From contig JABTUF010000007.1 of assembly GCA_015075645.1 (NCBI GenBank), positions 236,501-300,500 of the forward strand: a DNA stretch of 64,000 nucleotides, written 5' to 3'. The notes under the pieces were generated by a model. That model ran no database searches and had not been told where the DNA came from. It saw nothing but the letters and a program-made list of their open reading frames with translations. The translations under genes were made by a program, and so were the position numbers. Shown piece after piece: positions 53,936 through 64,000 of the stretch. The DNA is from Burkholderiales bacterium (GTDB lineage: Bacteria; Pseudomonadota; Gammaproteobacteria; Burkholderiales; Casimicrobiaceae). Every line of letters begins with the position of its first letter. Position 1 is the first letter of the stretch.

Positions 53936-55731
53936 GGCTGGCGATACCTATCGTCAGGTTGAAGAAACCACAAGTCTACCCGCCCGAACGCTTCGCCCTG
54001 AACAGCGAGCGACTGGGACCGCTACCCTGGTCAATCACTTCCTCGAGCGCATGGGGTTGCCGGCGCTGCTCGAGAAGTTCGTGCCCACCGCCGATCGACG
54101 CCGTGCCGTCAGCCACGCGCAGGCACTGGCGTGCTGCTGCGCTCGATCCTGGTCGAGCGCGAGCCCGTCTACCGCCAGCAGGAGACCGTGCACGGCTTTG
54201 CGCCGGGTGCTTCGGCATCGACGCGGCGCAGATGGTGCGGCTGACCGACGACCGCATTGGCGCGCGCGCTCGATCGGCTCTTCGACGCCGACCGTGGAGC
54301 CCTGCTCACCGCGGTGGTGGTCGCAGTGGGCAGCGCCTCAGGTGACCTTCGAGCGGCTGCACAACGACTCGACCTCGATCGCCTTCTGCGGCCAGTACCG
54401 GCGGCGACCGGCCGCGAGCTGCGCGGGCGCACCGCACCGGCGATCGCCTTCGGCTTTCCAAGGACCACCGCCCGGATTTGCGCCAGCTGCTGTTCATCCT
54501 CACCGTCACCGCCGAGGGGTTCCGGCGTCGTTTCGCTGCGCCGACGGCAATACCAGCGACTCGGTCACCCACGTCCAGACCTGGGAGGCATTGCGGGCGG
54601 TGGCCGGCCGTGCCGACTTCCTGTATGTCGCCGATTCCAAGCTGTGCTCCTACGAGAACATGCGTCACATCGATGCCGCGGGCGGGCGTTTCGTTACCGT
54701 GATGCCACGCAGCCGCCAGGAGGATGCACGCTTTCGCCAGTGGATCCAGACCCATGACCCGGCCTGGGAACAAGTCTGGGATCGGCCGAATACTCGGCAC
54801 CGTGACGGACCACGGGACTGCTGGTACGTCTACCGCCAACCGTTGCCCTCGATGGAGGTCTGGCCGATCACCTGGGTGTGGAGCACGCTGCTCACGCTGC
54901 ACCAGCGTGCCTGACGCGACCGCCAGCTCGCCGCGGCCAGCGAAGCGCTCGAACAGTTGCACCGGCGCCTGATCGCAACCCGCGCGCGGCTGCGGGTGCT
55001 GCCGAGATCGATCAGCGCGTGGCCGAGATCCTCGAGCAGTACCGGGTCACCCGCCACCTCAAGGTCAAACGCGTGGTGCGCGAGGAGCACAGCTTCAAGC
55101 AGGTCCGCCGTGGTCGTCCTGGCCCCGACACCGCGTACCGCAAGATCACCCGCCGGCGCTTCGACATCGAATGGTCGATCGACGCCGCCGCCGTGGCCTA
55201 CGACCAGAAGAGCGATGGCATGTATCCGTTGCTCAGCAACGACCGGACCCTCACCCCGCCCATGCTCGAGGCCCACAAGGGCCAGCCCACCATCGAGAAG
55301 CGTTTCGAGCAGGTGAAGACCGTGCACGAGATCGCCCTGATCTTCCTCAAGAACGAAGGGCGCATCGAGGCCCTGTTCACGCTGTACTTCCTGGCCCTGC
55401 TCGTGCAGGCGCTCATCGAGCGTGAATTACGCGGCGCGATGCGCCACGAGGTGATCGCCGAGCTACCGCTGTATCCGGAGCAGCGTCAATGTCGGCGGCC
55501 TACCACCGAGCAGGTGCTGCGCCTGTTCAGCCTCGCCCAACGCCACCGCCTGTTGCGCGACGGCCAAACCGTCCAGACCTTTGACGCCGACCTCACCGAC
55601 CTGCAGCGCCAAGTCCTCGCGTTGCTCGAGTTCCCGCACACGCCTACCGCGTCTGCGCGTGACGCCCCAGCCTTCCGGCCTCGCCTCCGGAAATTCACTC
55701 CAATTGCGTCCGCCGATGTGCGGAATGTAAG
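53934..55731 (+). pseudogene. IS1634-family transposase, frameshifted
   Basis: Recognisable pieces in several frames: KKPQVYPPERFALNSERLGP, LVNHFLERMGLPALLEKFVP, VTFERLHNDSTSIAFCGQYR, VPVSFRCADGNTSDSVTHVQ, LYVADSKLCSYENMRHIDAA, RRFDIEWSIDAAAVAYDQKS and KGQPTIEKRFEQVKTVHEIA. The order and DDE-type context (DSTS, ADSKL, IEKRF) match IS1634/IS4-like transposases of about 580 residues. At least five indels and one in-frame TGA at about 54912. The 3' end is not well fixed. Confidence 0.85.
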
Positions 55732-56036
55732 CTCAGGTGTCGCAGGACGCGGGCACTCTGAGCGAGAACTACAAGTCGTCGGTCCGACTCGGCAAGATCA
55801 GCCCCAACCATGGTGGGAATCGAGCGGTCTGGGACACCGTGGGCGCCAATTCGAGCCAGCCCGACATCGGCACGCCGCCCAAGGTCGAGCCGATCGGCGA
55901 ATGGCACTTCGACAAAGACGGTGTGCCGGTCGCCGGCCCCGAGCCTAGACCGGCCGCACCGACGCCGAGATCTGGAGCCGCCGAGCCCATCGAACCCAAG
56001 AAGAGAGATCGCGACGGCGAGAACGGCAAGCGCTGA

Positions 56037-56453
56037 GCTACTCGTCGACCCGCGTCTTGCCTGCGCCGATCTCGAGGCTGCCGAGCCCGTTTCGCGTCAT
56101 GCGGCCGGGGGCGTCATCCCAAAGTTGTGCGTCCGACAGTCCACGCGTCAGTTCGCATCCATCGATCTGACGCGCTCCCGCCGCATCGTCAACCGCAACA
56201 CATGCACACGAATGGCAGCGCGAACTTGTGTCGCGAGACTCGCCATGAAGGTCGTCAGCTTGCTGATTCCGGACATGGGCCCGCCCTGCTCAATTCCTCA
56301 AAATCACGACACTCATCCTACGCTCGCAGACCGAGCGGAGGGTGAGTTCTTTGCCACGTCCAACCGCACCCAAACACGCGAAGCTGCGCTCATATGCTGT
56401 CATTCAATGCCAGAACAACGCGCCCACCACGTCCGCCTACCTCACCACTTCCA
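56037..56453. other. Unassigned stretch after traG
   Basis: 417 bp between the traG stop and the end of res. A minus-strand frame of about 82 codons is open from roughly 56285 down to TAG at 56038-56040 (tail TRNGLGSLEIGAGKTRVDE) with an internal HSCACVAVDDAAGARQIDG, but it has no clear start and no family I recognise. The plus-strand frames are also open. Possibly a decayed gene at the boundary between the tra operon and the restriction block. Confidence 0.35.
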
Positions 56454-59400
56454 TCAATCTCTGCCGAAGCTGTCCACCACGTCGTACCTAACACTCTCCG
56501 GGGCGTACCGCCGATTCATCTCGTCAAAGAACTTGCGAGCGCACTGGATCTTCGTTTTCTCGATCTCGCGCAGCTCCAGTGACGACATCGAGCCCTTGGT
56601 CTCGGCGACGAAGTAAACGTGCTTGACCGCCCCTTCCTTGAAGGTGATGGCCCAGTCAGGGTTGTAGTCACCCACCGGTGTGGGGATCAGAAAGCCGCGC
56701 GGCAGCTTGGCGTAGACCACCACTTCGTGAGCCGTATCCAGCTCTTTAACGAACTCGCGCTCCACCTTCGAGTCGGTGAGCACGTAGTCGTAGATGTGCC
56801 GCTGGAGCTTGTCGCCCGCCTTGCTGAAGTCCTGCTCGTCTGCCCGGCGGTGAAGATGTCGAGGTCAAACTTGTCCTCGACCGGGTCATAGGCCAGGTGC
56901 TCGATGATCACCGTAGCTTTCTGCTCGTTCACCAGGCGCGTGGCCTCGGCGATGAAGTGCTCCGGGTTCGTCCTGAACTGCGCGAACACGGCGACGTTCA
57001 CCCCCTTGAGTATCTCGGCCACCGTACGGCGGGTCAGTTGCGTGCCTTCGGCGAGCTTGCCGATCAGGTCGTACTTCACAGAGGAGTGAATCGATAGCTG
57101 GTTCGTCTCGGTATTGGTAGCCTTAAGCACGAACGCGTTGCCATCCTTGATCCCGTCGTAGGTCACTGCAGCAGCCTGCTCGCCGTGCTGGATGGTGTAC
57201 TGCAACGGCGTCACGCGCAGGCTGGCATCGATGGCCTTGATGGCCTTGCCCACCAGCTCATCGGCGTCGAACTGGACACTGTAGGCCGCCTTGCGGTTGA
57301 TGCGGTTCCACAGCGCCTTGAACTCCTGCTTCTCGAAGTTGGCGTTGAGCGGGTTCTTCTTCGGGCGACGGTCGTCGCTAATGTCGGGAAGCTGGCTCTC
57401 GCTGAATACGCTGTCGATGAGCTGGAATACCTGTTCTAAGTGCGGCTGTAGTTCGGCAGGCAGCGGCGCGAGCGCGCCGTCCTTCCGGGCCTCGTGGTAA
57501 GCGTTGGTGATTCGGTCCCCGTCGTCCGTGTAGTCGTTCTTCAATAGGTACTTGTAGATCTGCTTGGCAAGCTGTGGCGTGACTTCGACATCGCCGGTTG
57601 GGGTTTTGATCACCTTGCCAGTGAAGTAGGCCTCGTCCGCCACCCTGGGGCGGGCCGACAAAGACTCGCTGATGTCCTTCTGAAGCGCCGCGACAAAGTC
57701 CTTGTAGCTTTCGCTCGCCACCACCGTCAGCACGTTGATCTCGTGAACGGTTGACGGGTGGTCCATGCGGTCACCGTTCTGGTTTACGGACAGGCGCAGG
57801 CCACGGCCTACCTCTTGCCGCCTAGAGATCGTGTTGTCGCTGTGCTTGAGGGCGCAGATCACGAACACGTTCGGGTTGTCCCACCCTTCACGTAAAGCGG
57901 AGTGCGAGAAGATGAAGCGCACCGGCTCTGCCAATGAAAGTAGCCGTTCTTTGTCCTTCAGGATAAGGTCATAGGCATCGACATCGTCGGACAAGCCCGC
58001 GTTCTCCCCACGGACCGCGACATCGGGATCGGTCAGTCGCTTGGTCTTCTTGTCGATGGCGAAGTAACCGTTGTGGGTCTTGCCCGTCCCGATCCCTTTC
58101 AGGTACTTGATGTACGGCGTCTCGTCCAAGTCAAACACTTCGGTCAGGTACTGTGTGTACTCCTCTTCGAAGGCTCTGGCGTACTCACCCTTCTCGTCGG
58201 GCTGGCTATAGTCGCGGTACTTGGCGACCTCGTCGATGAAGAACAAGGTCAGTACCTTCACGCCGTGTTGGAATAGCAATTGCTCCTTGTCAAAGTGCGC
58301 TTTGATCGCTTCACGAATCTGGATGCGCCGCAACGTCGCTTCGGTCACGTCACCGGTGGCATCGCCCACCACCAGCTCCACGCCGTTGGTGAAGCTCAGG
58401 ACATCGGTGTTGGCGTTGATGTCGGCCACCACGTAGCCGCGGTACTGGTCCAACCCGTTCGAGCGGTCGAACAGGTTGTCTCCTTTGACCAGCTTGCGCA
58501 GCACGCGCTTGATGCTGCCGCCATCCAGCTTCTGTTCGAACTCGACTCGTGCCTCGGGCGGCTTCTTGCTTGATATTTCGATGGCTTGCAGGTAGAGGTA
58601 GCCCGCCGTGCCCGCCAAGCCCTTCACCCCAATGCCGCGTACCGCGATCTTCTTCACCAACTTTTGGTTGTAGGCATCCAGCGCGTCCAGCCGGTGGATC
58701 TTATTGTGGGTGGTCTTGTGGGTGGCCGAGTAGCGCAAGACGAACAGCGGCTTGAAGTTCACCAGTGAGTCCAGCGTCTTTCCGCCCTCCATCTTTTGCG
58801 GCTCGTCCAGTATGAGGATCGGCCGATTGGCGCTGATCACGTCGATGGGCCTGCGCGACTGGAAGTCGTCCAGCTTCTTCGTAGATGCGTCGCGCGTCCT
58901 TGCCGGTGGCGTTAAAGGCCTGTACGTTGATCACCATCACGTTGATGGCGGCGTCAGACGAGAAACTCTCTAGGTGGTGCAGCTGCTTAGAGTTGTAAAT
59001 GAAAAAGCGCGCCTTCTTGTGATAGGTCTGCAGAAAGTGCTCAGCGGTGATATCGAGTGACTTCGCCACGCCCTCGCGGATGGCGATGGATGGCACCACG
59101 ATAATGAATTTGCTCCAGCCGTACTGCTGGTTCAGCTCGAAGATTGTCTTGACGTAGCAGTAGGTCTTGCCGGTGCCGGTCTCCATCTCGATGTCGAGAT
59201 TGACCCTGGCCACCTTGGTCTTGACCAGCGCGTCGGATAAGGGAAGGTTCTGCGCCCGTTGTACGTCGCGGATGTTGCCGAGCAAGGCCGCATCGGACAA
59301 AACCAGATCGGCATTCTTGAAGCCGTCTCCGCCAAACAGATCGTCCACGCCTTGCCGGGCTTTGCCCGGGTCGATGCGATAACTCATGGCTTCGGCAGAT

Positions 59401-59483
59401 GCTAGAGGCTGCGCCTTGAAGCAGTCCACCACGGCCTGCACGGCGAGGGTCTGGTAGGCCTGGGTCTTGAACTTTAGCTTCAT
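56454..59483 (-). pseudogene. res: Type III restriction enzyme Res subunit, frameshifted
   Basis: Three frames add up to about 1009 residues. N-terminus MKLKFKTQAYQTLAVQAVVD with Walker A METGTGKTYCYVKTI; after a shift near 58870, LILDEPQKMEGGKTLDSLVN (motif II DEPQ), FIFSHSALREGWDNPNVFVI and RQEVGRGLRLSVNQNG (motifs V-VI); after a shift near 56850, the C-terminal nuclease region DYNPDWAITFKEGAVKHVYF then VAETKGSMSS (PD-ExK). Superfamily 2 translocase and endonuclease working with Mod. Downstream of the PLD gene by 22 bp. Confidence 0.93.
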
Positions 59484-59505
59484 GGTCCCGCCTTTGGAGA
59501 GCAGA

Positions 59506-60556
59506 TCACAACTTCCAGCGCCGAGCCGGCGGCGCCTGTTCGCAATGGGCGATCAGGCCGTCAAATCGACTCGGGTCGATGGCTCGGCGGACCAGTTCGA
59601 AGTTGAACTTCCCGCGTCCCCGCTTGGTGAAGATGAGAACGCAAGGGCGGCTGCCGTATTCGAGCTCGCGGATCGACAGACGCGCGGTGGCGTTGCGGTT
59701 GAGCGTGAAGACGAGTGTGCGCGATTCCTGGGTGTCGACGTTCTTCAGGTCGAGGTTGATGGTGCTTCCGACCGTCTTGCCCAGCCCGAAGAATCTCCGT
59801 GCGGCAATCAACGGTATCTGAACCTGGCGACCCTCCTCGCTTGTCTCCCGCGGCATGACTTCGAGGATCAATCTGGAACCACCCGTCCCCGCAGCCGCAC
59901 TGACGTTGGCACCAGCCGTCTTAGCCGAAGCACCGCTAGTCCGCTTCGACCAGGTGAAGTCGCCGCCCTGGCCGGAGGCCATCCGCTGCTGGCCGTACTT
60001 CTCCTTCTCCTTCGCATAGCTCTTGATCAGCGCTGCAGTTGCGGGTTCGCTGGCCTTGTGGATCTCATCGTGCCATGTCTGCAGATTGGCATCGACTTGG
60101 GCCAGCGTCGTGACGGTGGCGAACTCGATGTTGTTCCTCAGGCCGTCCTCGGTGAGGTTGTTGCTCCCGGCAAGGATGGTGCTACCGGCCTTTCCGACAA
60201 ACCAGATGACCTTCGGGTGGAAGATGCCCGTGTAATGACGCATCACGCGGACTTCGACTCCTTCGCTCTTCATGGCCTCGAGGGCAGCGGCATCGGTCAG
60301 TGCGTCGGTCGGTTCCGATGTAGGCTGTGACAACTCGAGCGTCGTGCGCCATGCGCCAATTCAGGATGCTATTGCGAAGCCGCTTCCATCCGGATTCGGT
60401 GGCCGCATAGAAGTACAGCCTCAGCTGACGGGCCTGCTGGTCGCTAGCGCACACTCGCTCGGCAGCAGCGAGAAAGTCGGTTACGGCCCATGCGGCAGTT
60501 CGCATGGTCGGCGCCGCCGGCGACAGAGCTGCCGGCGTTCTAGGGAGTTGACTCAC
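59506..60556 (-). pseudogene. Phospholipase D-fold nuclease between mod and res, frameshifted
   Basis: About 350 residues over two frames joined near 60300. PLD/HKD motif in TGIFHPKVIWFVGKAGSTIL followed by AGSNNLTEDGLRNNIEFATV: one HxK(x)nN half, so it would act as a dimer or single-site nuclease. The N-terminal part (RLYFYAATESGWKRLRNSIL, DARVVTAYIG) is the usual first strand region. The ATG overlaps the mod stop by four bases, so it is translated with mod, an unusual insertion in a type III operon. Confidence 0.83.
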
Positions 60557-62478
60557 AGTACCTTGATCTCCGTTTTCGGCGACAGCAGCTTGAAGATCTG
60601 CTCGATGTTGATCCTCACGGCGCTGTTCTGAAGCCCAGCATCGCGGAAGACAGCGCGCAGCGGCATGCAGGCCGCCAGTTCCTTGATGAAAGATTCGTCG
60701 ACGCCGCCATCTGCGTCGAAGCAGCAGGCCAGCGCATCTCTGTCGACGAAGTACACGTCCTTGCCCTGCACGATCTTCTTCTCGACGGGCAAGGACAGAT
60801 CTACTCCCCAGTCCAGCATCACTTGGAACAGCAGGTCCTCGGGCGTGCGGCCGGGTTTGATGTTTTCGACGAGTAGGTCGAGGTTGGCCTTGTCCAGTGC
60901 GTCGGGCTCGTAGTAGACGTCGGCCATGTTCGACGTATCAACCTTAAGCACACGGAAGCCGGTGTCCTTGTTCCAGTCTTCGTGGCACTGTCGCTCCAGC
61001 GTCCGTTTGCCGGCGCGGCGTATGCGTTCCTTGCTGATCTCTGCAATGGTCTGGTAACCGGCCTTAGAAGCGTCCGAATTCGGCTCACACGGCTCGGGTA
61101 GCTGGACCATGATGAACCTGCGGTTGCCGCCGTCTTCGGCATTCAACTGCATCACGGCGTCGGCGGTCGAGCCAGAGCCACAGAAGAAATCCATGACCAA
61201 CGCATTCGGGTCATCGTAGGTGACGGCGCGGCACAGGACCCGGATGAGGCTCGTAGGCTTCGGATTGTCGAACAGGGTCGCTCCGAATAGGCTTTCCAAC
61301 TCCGCGGTTGCGTCTTCGTTAGTGCCGGCTTGATACGTTTCCGGCGATAGGAGGTTGTGCATCTTCTTGACCTCCCCTCCCGCCTTGACATGGTTGGGCC
61401 TGAACGGCGCCTTGGAAATCGTGATCACCTCGCCCGCCCGAACAATCTCATCGAGTCGGCTCTGGCTGTACCTGAATTCGCCCTCCAGCCGGAACGCGTC
61501 GACGTTGCGGTAATCGGCCACAACGACTTTATCGAGCAGGCGGGTGACGATGTTTCCCTCGCTCATGTCTTGCGGTTCGTAGACGGCATCTTTTGACGCG
61601 AACCGGACGGCCCCCGCAGGAAACTGGAGCGTCCCCAGCGAGTTGCCAGCGTTGTTGACCGGATACTTCTTTCCGACCGTAGTGACATCGACCGAGAAGG
61701 GCGGGGCCAAGGTCCGGTTCCGCGCTACGCACACCACGTACTCGAACATTGAGCCGACGTTGGCGTGCAGGAACGAGGGCTTCTTCTTGCGCTGGCGCAG
61801 AAAAGTCGTTACGAAGTTCTCGTCGCCAAAGATCTCCTTGGTCAACCGAAGCAGGTTGTCGACCTCCTGCTCGCCGATGCTGATGAAGAGCAGGCCGTCA
61901 TCCGCGAGGAGGGTCCTAGCGAGCTTCAGTCGCGGATAAATCATCGACAGCCAGTCGGAATGGAACCGGCCGTTCGTCTCGGGATTGGCGATCAGCCGAT
62001 TGCCCTTGTCATCTTCTGATTGACCGCTTGAGGAAGCCCTGTGCGCTCTCAGCAAAATCGTCCTCGTAAATGAAGTCGTTGCCAGTGTTGTATGGCGGGT
62101 CGATATAGATCATCTTCACCTGGCCGAGGTAGGTTTCCTGCAGCAGCTTCAGCGCGTCGAGGTTGTCGCCTTCGATGAACAGGTTCCTCGTGGTGTCGAA
62201 ATCCACGCTCTCTTCCCGGCAAGGGCGCAGCGTCTTTGCAATCGGCGCGTTGGCGGTCAGCAGCGCCTCGCGCTTGCCGGGCCAGTTGAGCTGGTAGCGC
62301 TCCTGCGGGCCTTCGACGATGGATGAAGACAGCTCCTGCCGCAGCAGGTCGAAGTCGATACGCCGCTTCAGTTCGCCCTTGTCATCCCGCGCCTCGGTGA
62401 CGCAATTGGGAAAGAGTTCCGCCAGCCTGGCGATGTTGGCCTCGATCAGATCGGGGAGTGCATTTTCAGTTTTTCCAT
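60553..62478 (-). pseudogene. mod: Type III DNA adenine methyltransferase Mod subunit, frameshifted
   Basis: About 641 residues. ATG at 62478 with RBS AAGGA; a missing C in a run near 62455 breaks the frame, then DLLRQELSSSIVEGPQERYQ, NLFIEGDNLDALKLLQETYL and catalytic motif IDPPYNTGNDFIYEDDF; a second shift near 62040 leads to NGRFHSDWLSMIYPRLKLAR and the AdoMet motif VMDFFCGSGSTADAV. DPPY before FxGxG is the beta-class order of type III/N6-adenine enzymes. Target-recognition region lies between. Confidence 0.93.
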
Positions 62479-62498
62479 CGAAACGTCCTTCTAGGCGG

Positions 62499-63172
62499 CT
62501 AGGCGCTCAGCCGGTCGATCTCGGCCTTGAGCTCGCGCAATTGTGCATTGAGCGCGACCTTGCGGTTGAACTGTTTCTCACGGTGCAGGCGGATTTCGGT
62601 TCTTGCCACCCGTCGTTCTGCCGGCTGCGCAGCCTGGTCAGCCGTTCCAGCTGCTCGGGCAGGCTCTCGCCCGGCCGCGCCGGCTGCGGCAGCAGGCAGC
62701 GCAGCAGTTGTTCGTAGAGGCCGTGGAGATCGAGGGCCACGGGCAGCGCGCGCGTTGCGCAGCGGTGGCGGGCAGCCAGTCGCCGGCGAAATAGCCGTCG
62801 ATCACCCACTTGCCGGCTTCCGCTGCGCTGGGGCGCTTCCAGGCGGCAACCATGCGGGTGCGTTGCCCGTGCCACAGGCGGAAGAAGATGGGCAGCGGGA
62901 TGGCGCGGTCGATGGCGTGAAGGATGTCTTCGTCCAGCGCATCGCTCTTCAGCGCGAGGTCGAAGATTTCGATTTCCTCGATGCCGGCGCGGCGCGGGCA
63001 GGTTGATGGTTTCCGGCGCCAGCTTGTATTGCCAGGTGATCTGTTCCACCTGCCGGACGAAGCGCTCGCGCAGGGCGGCGCTGTGATCCGGCCGTGCTGG
63101 TAGATCTTACTCTTCGGCAAGACGCGGCCGACCTGGGCCCTGGGGCGGGAAATCGAACAGGGCCGGCGTCAT
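62499..63172 (-). pseudogene. DUF4391 family protein, frameshifted
   Basis: About 225 residues by joining frames: MTPALFDFPPQ, VGRVLPKSKIYQHGR, QVEQITWQYKLAPETINLPA, RAGIEEIEIFDLALKSDALD, EDILHAIDRAIPLPIFFRLW and a coiled C-terminus ELKAEIDRLSA. DUF4391 genes typically lie between an SNF2 helicase gene and a methyltransferase gene, as here. Function unknown. Its ATG overlaps the helicase stop (TCATGA). At least three indels. Confidence 0.85.
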
Positions 63173-64000
63173 GACCCGCCCTGAATGACGACGAAGGTGA
63201 TCAGCTCGAAGTCGTCCAGCCCGGCGATGCCGTCCAGAAGCGCCGTGGTCCTGCCGCCGCTGAACAGGCTGTCGATGTCGCGCTCCTCCTTGCGGTCGAT
63301 CAGGGAACGGATGGCCTGGTCGAGCAGATCGGAACAGGCTGCATGTCGCGCCGTCGTCGGTGGCCCGGTTGAAGGGCTCGTAGGCTTCGCGGATCGGCTG
63401 GTCGCGGCCCTTGCAGGCGCTGCGGGCGAGGTCGAGCAGGCGCTTGGCTTCAGTGTGGTCGCTGACGATGCGGCCGTCGCTGCCGATGTAGATCAGGGAA
63501 AACGGGTGCAGCGGGTTCTGCTGCTGCAGGTGGGTGCGCGCGGGGCTTGCGGCTGCGCAGGGTGAAGATCACGCCGGGCACCAGGCCGAGGTCGGGCTGC
63601 GCCGGCACCACGGCATGCAGCCCGTGGGGAACATGGGCGAGGTCGCCGTTGGCCTTGATGTAGTTGAGCAGGTCCATGCGAAAATCGTTGAGGCCGAGGT
63701 CGGTGATGGAGACGCCGGTCTTGAGGTCTTCCATTTCGATCACTTCGTCCTGCAGACGGCGCAACTGCTCCTTGCGGTAGGCGACGTCGTTGGCCTGGGC
63801 GTTGAGCACGTTGTCGTCGCCGGTGGCGGTGACGTCGGCGATCATCATGCGGTTTTCGACGCGCTCCTTGAGGTTGATGTACTCGTCGAGGCTGATGTCG
63901 GGCCAGTAATTGACCAGCTGGATGCGGGTCATTGCGCGAGCCGATGCGGTCGATGCGGCCGAAGCGCTGGATGATGCGCACCGGGTTCCAGTGGATGTCG
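63169..64000 (-). pseudogene. SNF2-type helicase, C-terminal part (continues beyond right edge), frameshifted
   Basis: Helicase motif VI IQRFGRIDRIGS near the right edge, then LVNYWPDISLDEYINLKERV, LNAQANDVAYRKEQLRRLQD, GVSITDLGLNDFRMDLLNYI, and after further shifts a C-terminus ending FELITFVVIQGGS at 63169. Matches the COG0553-like helicases found beside DUF4391 and methylase genes. Indels near 63945, 63545 and 63355. Upstream two thirds are outside the window. Confidence 0.85.

Larger units (their letters stand above)
53507..55731. mobile_element. IS1634-family element inserted in traG
   Basis: 2225 bp. Terminal inverted repeats begin CTTACATTCCGCACATCGGC at 53507 and, inverted, end at 55731; flanked by a perfect 6-bp target duplication CTCAGG (53501-53506 and 55732-55737). 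Contains a transposase gene (plus strand) and an accessory DUF6788 gene (minus strand) diverging from overlapping starts near 53934. Excision in silico restores traG. Confidence 0.92.
48366..56036 (+). pseudogene. traG: traG, interrupted by two insertion sequences and frameshifted
   Basis: Pieces: 48366-50673, 53157-53506 and 55738-56036. N-terminal membrane part begins MFEIYAYGNVDTLTGVFNAI; shifts near 48525, 48770 and 49445 are followed by AMAIKSFAMSLVWIQLWPPL and a long helical periplasmic domain. Removing the IS21 element joins DDPIPG to PIKLQRAVTEIAYSYA; removing the IS1634 element joins IAKGRTQ to VSQDAGTLSENYKSS, both in frame. The rebuilt protein is about 985 residues, close to F TraG (938). 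TraG acts in pilus assembly and mating-pair stabilisation; this copy cannot be functional as it stands. Confidence 0.92.

Noticed and set aside
1..64000. CRISPR arrays, tRNA or rRNA genes, phage structural genes
   Set aside because: No regularly spaced repeats, no cloverleaf with CCA-type end and no rRNA motifs were found on reading; a covariance-model scan would be needed to exclude small RNAs.

Overview
GC-rich proteobacterial accessory DNA, most likely from a betaproteobacterium (inferred from codon use and from the style of the conjugation genes). No rRNA, tRNA, CRISPR array, integrase or core chromosomal gene was seen. The window reads as an integrative conjugative element, or the join of two related ones, carrying a metabolic cargo block and a dense set of defence modules, scarred by four insertion sequences.

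Layout. 1-1579: the end of an IS66-family element driven into a second, truncated copy of the coupling-protein gene traD, whose full copy lies at 28854-30851. 2170-2783: a HigB/HigA toxin-antitoxin pair. 2970-11098: a LysR regulator and a divergent run of small-molecule enzymes (zinc alcohol dehydrogenase, aldo/keto reductase, NAD(P)-binding protein, secreted alpha/beta hydrolase, metallo-beta-lactamase-fold lipoprotein, cyclophilin-like protein), ending in a DUF2255 gene cleanly split by an IS3-family element. 11399-22744: an uncharacterised 779-residue protein with a PD-(D/E)XK nuclease core, a conserved hypothetical gene, and a complete Wadjet system (jetABCD) with a divergent WYL-domain regulator. 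22770-24553: an AbiE-type antitoxin/nucleotidyltransferase pair behind a perfect inverted-repeat operator. 24782-28031: an XRE regulator and ImmA-type protease followed by a ubiquitin-like conjugation operon (small protein, multiubiquitin-family beta-grasp protein, ThiF/E1 enzyme, DUF6527 protein).

28151-56036 is the conjugation machinery. On the minus strand are a TIGR03747-like membrane protein, TraD, and a MobH/TraI_2-like protein that has lost the signature histidines of the relaxase. On the plus strand a tightly overlapping F-type (MPF-F) operon runs transglycosylase, pilin, traL, E, K, B, dsbC-like, traV, C, trbI, signal peptidase, traW, U, trbC, two traN halves, an unnamed gene, traF, traH and traG. 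traG is interrupted by an IS21-family element and then by an IS1634-family element; target duplications and reading frame allow the gene to be rebuilt exactly. 56454-64000 (minus strand) is a restriction/defence block: SNF2-type helicase (runs off the right edge), DUF4391 protein, type III methyltransferase Mod, a phospholipase-D-fold nuclease and type III restriction subunit Res.

Two features of the record matter for any use of it. From about 41.9 kb to the right end nearly every long gene carries small indels, several in runs of C, whereas essentially every gene to the left is open; this looks more like residual sequence error or a poorly polished contig end than biology. Also, several defence operons here have readable promoters and operators (shared -35 palindrome between jetA and the WYL gene; 13-bp-arm operator before the AbiE pair; a HigB promoter that seems to give a leaderless message).
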